Of a stretch of DNA of 64,000 nt, positions 63,866 to 64,000 are shown one piece after another. The notes beneath the pieces were generated by a model, which was not told the origin of the DNA, did no database searches, and worked only from the letters and a program-made list of their open reading frames with translations. The stretch is taken from positions 55,769 to 119,768 of the forward strand of contig JAJDDF010000003.1 in assembly GCA_029260455.1 (NCBI GenBank), written 5' to 3'. The position numbers and the translations under genes are program-made. The DNA comes from Phycisphaerales bacterium (lineage in GTDB: Bacteria; Planctomycetota; Phycisphaerae; Phycisphaerales; UBA1924). The stretch's first letter is position 1; every line of letters starts with the position of its first letter.

Positions 63866-64000
63866 GAGGCTATCCCAAAACCGTTCTCGATGCCGATAGA
63901 TGTGCATGCTGACACTTACACATGAACAACTGGACTGGCTCTGCGAGCGCATTCCTGACGCTGAGCGAAGCCCGAAAGGCGGTCGCCCCTCCGCCAACAA
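63866..64000 (+). mobile_element. Left end of an IS5-type insertion sequence (partial)
   Basis: A left inverted-repeat-like start GAGGCTATCCCAAAACC lies at 63866 and is followed 40 bp later by a transposase start. The preceding CTA at 63863-63865 is a possible target duplication. The right end lies outside the window. Classification rests on the transposase N-terminus and terminal sequence only. Confidence 0.7.
63906..64000 (+). CDS. Transposase N-terminus, IS5-like (partial)
   Basis: ATG 63906 begins MLTLTHEQLDWLCERIPDA, then RSPKGGRPSANK, the typical opening of small IS5-type transposase ORF A proteins. 31 codons lie in the window before it runs off the edge. No clear ribosome binding site; the start is near the inverted repeat. 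Confidence 0.75.
   Translation, partial: MLTLTHEQLDWLCERIPDAERSPKGGRPSAN

Overview
The window is about 64 kb of GC-rich bacterial chromosome, densely coded on both strands, with no rRNA, tRNA or CRISPR array that I could see. Gene content points to a planctomycete, most likely of the Phycisphaerae. The signs are secreted proteins carrying dockerin-type Asp/Asn repeats, two fibro-slime-domain exoproteins, a type II pseudopilin next to secreted amidohydrolases, and a mix of single housekeeping genes with large fused proteins. This placement is inference from gene families, not a database match.

Layout. 0-7 kb: the edge of a glycine-zipper lipoprotein gene, a membrane protein, a DUF456 protein, alpha-glucan phosphorylase (glgP) and a VanZ-MurJ fusion. 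7-13 kb: an orphan ParA-type ATPase, divergent from an HDOD protein, then recO, an alpha/beta hydrolase and a GH3-family protein. 13-19 kb: DinB-like, NRDE-like, a hydrolase-DedA-ATP-grasp fusion, a bifunctional-nuclease-family protein and truD. 19-25.6 kb: a leftward pair of secreted amidohydrolases, a pseudopilin and a methyltransferase. 25.7-30.3 kb: lpdA, two small hypothetical genes, a PIG-L deacetylase and truA, with short mosaic palindromic repeats packed between genes. 30.3-32.6 kb: a stem-rich non-coding stretch and a compact restriction-modification locus (methyltransferase, endonuclease, controller). 32.6-38.9 kb: a P-loop protein, an ArsR/SRPBCC/DUF1579 cassette, an unusual secreted protein with W-P-x-N-H repeats and its partner, and sucD. 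38.9-43.3 kb: two fibro-slime paralogues, each with a strong terminator, and a pappalysin-like protease with dockerin repeats. 43.2-49.7 kb: rlmN, a second amidohydrolase pair, a nitrilase-family protein and an FHA-GspE fusion. 49.7-52.5 kb: a large MmeI-like restriction-methylation protein. 52.5-63.8 kb: a degenerate metallo-beta-lactamase-fold protein, coaD, a glycosyltransferase, tadA, tatC, an ECF sigma operon with a PDZ/coiled-coil protein, LysR plus an M61 peptidase, and a threonine aldolase. The right edge holds the left end of an IS5-type insertion sequence.

The most unusual content is: (1) the W-P-x-N-H repeat protein with a dockerin-like pair and a secreted partner gene 5 bp downstream; (2) the three-part hydrolase-DedA-ATP-grasp protein; (3) amidohydrolase domains that lost their metal ligands, each paired with an intact one; (4) a methyltransferase gene with a nine-G tract, next to a controller-type regulator gene with competing inverted repeats upstream; (5) dispersed palindromic repeats that abut stop codons. 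Gene starts were adjusted from the longest possible frames where a ribosome binding site, signal peptide or domain boundary favoured an internal start.
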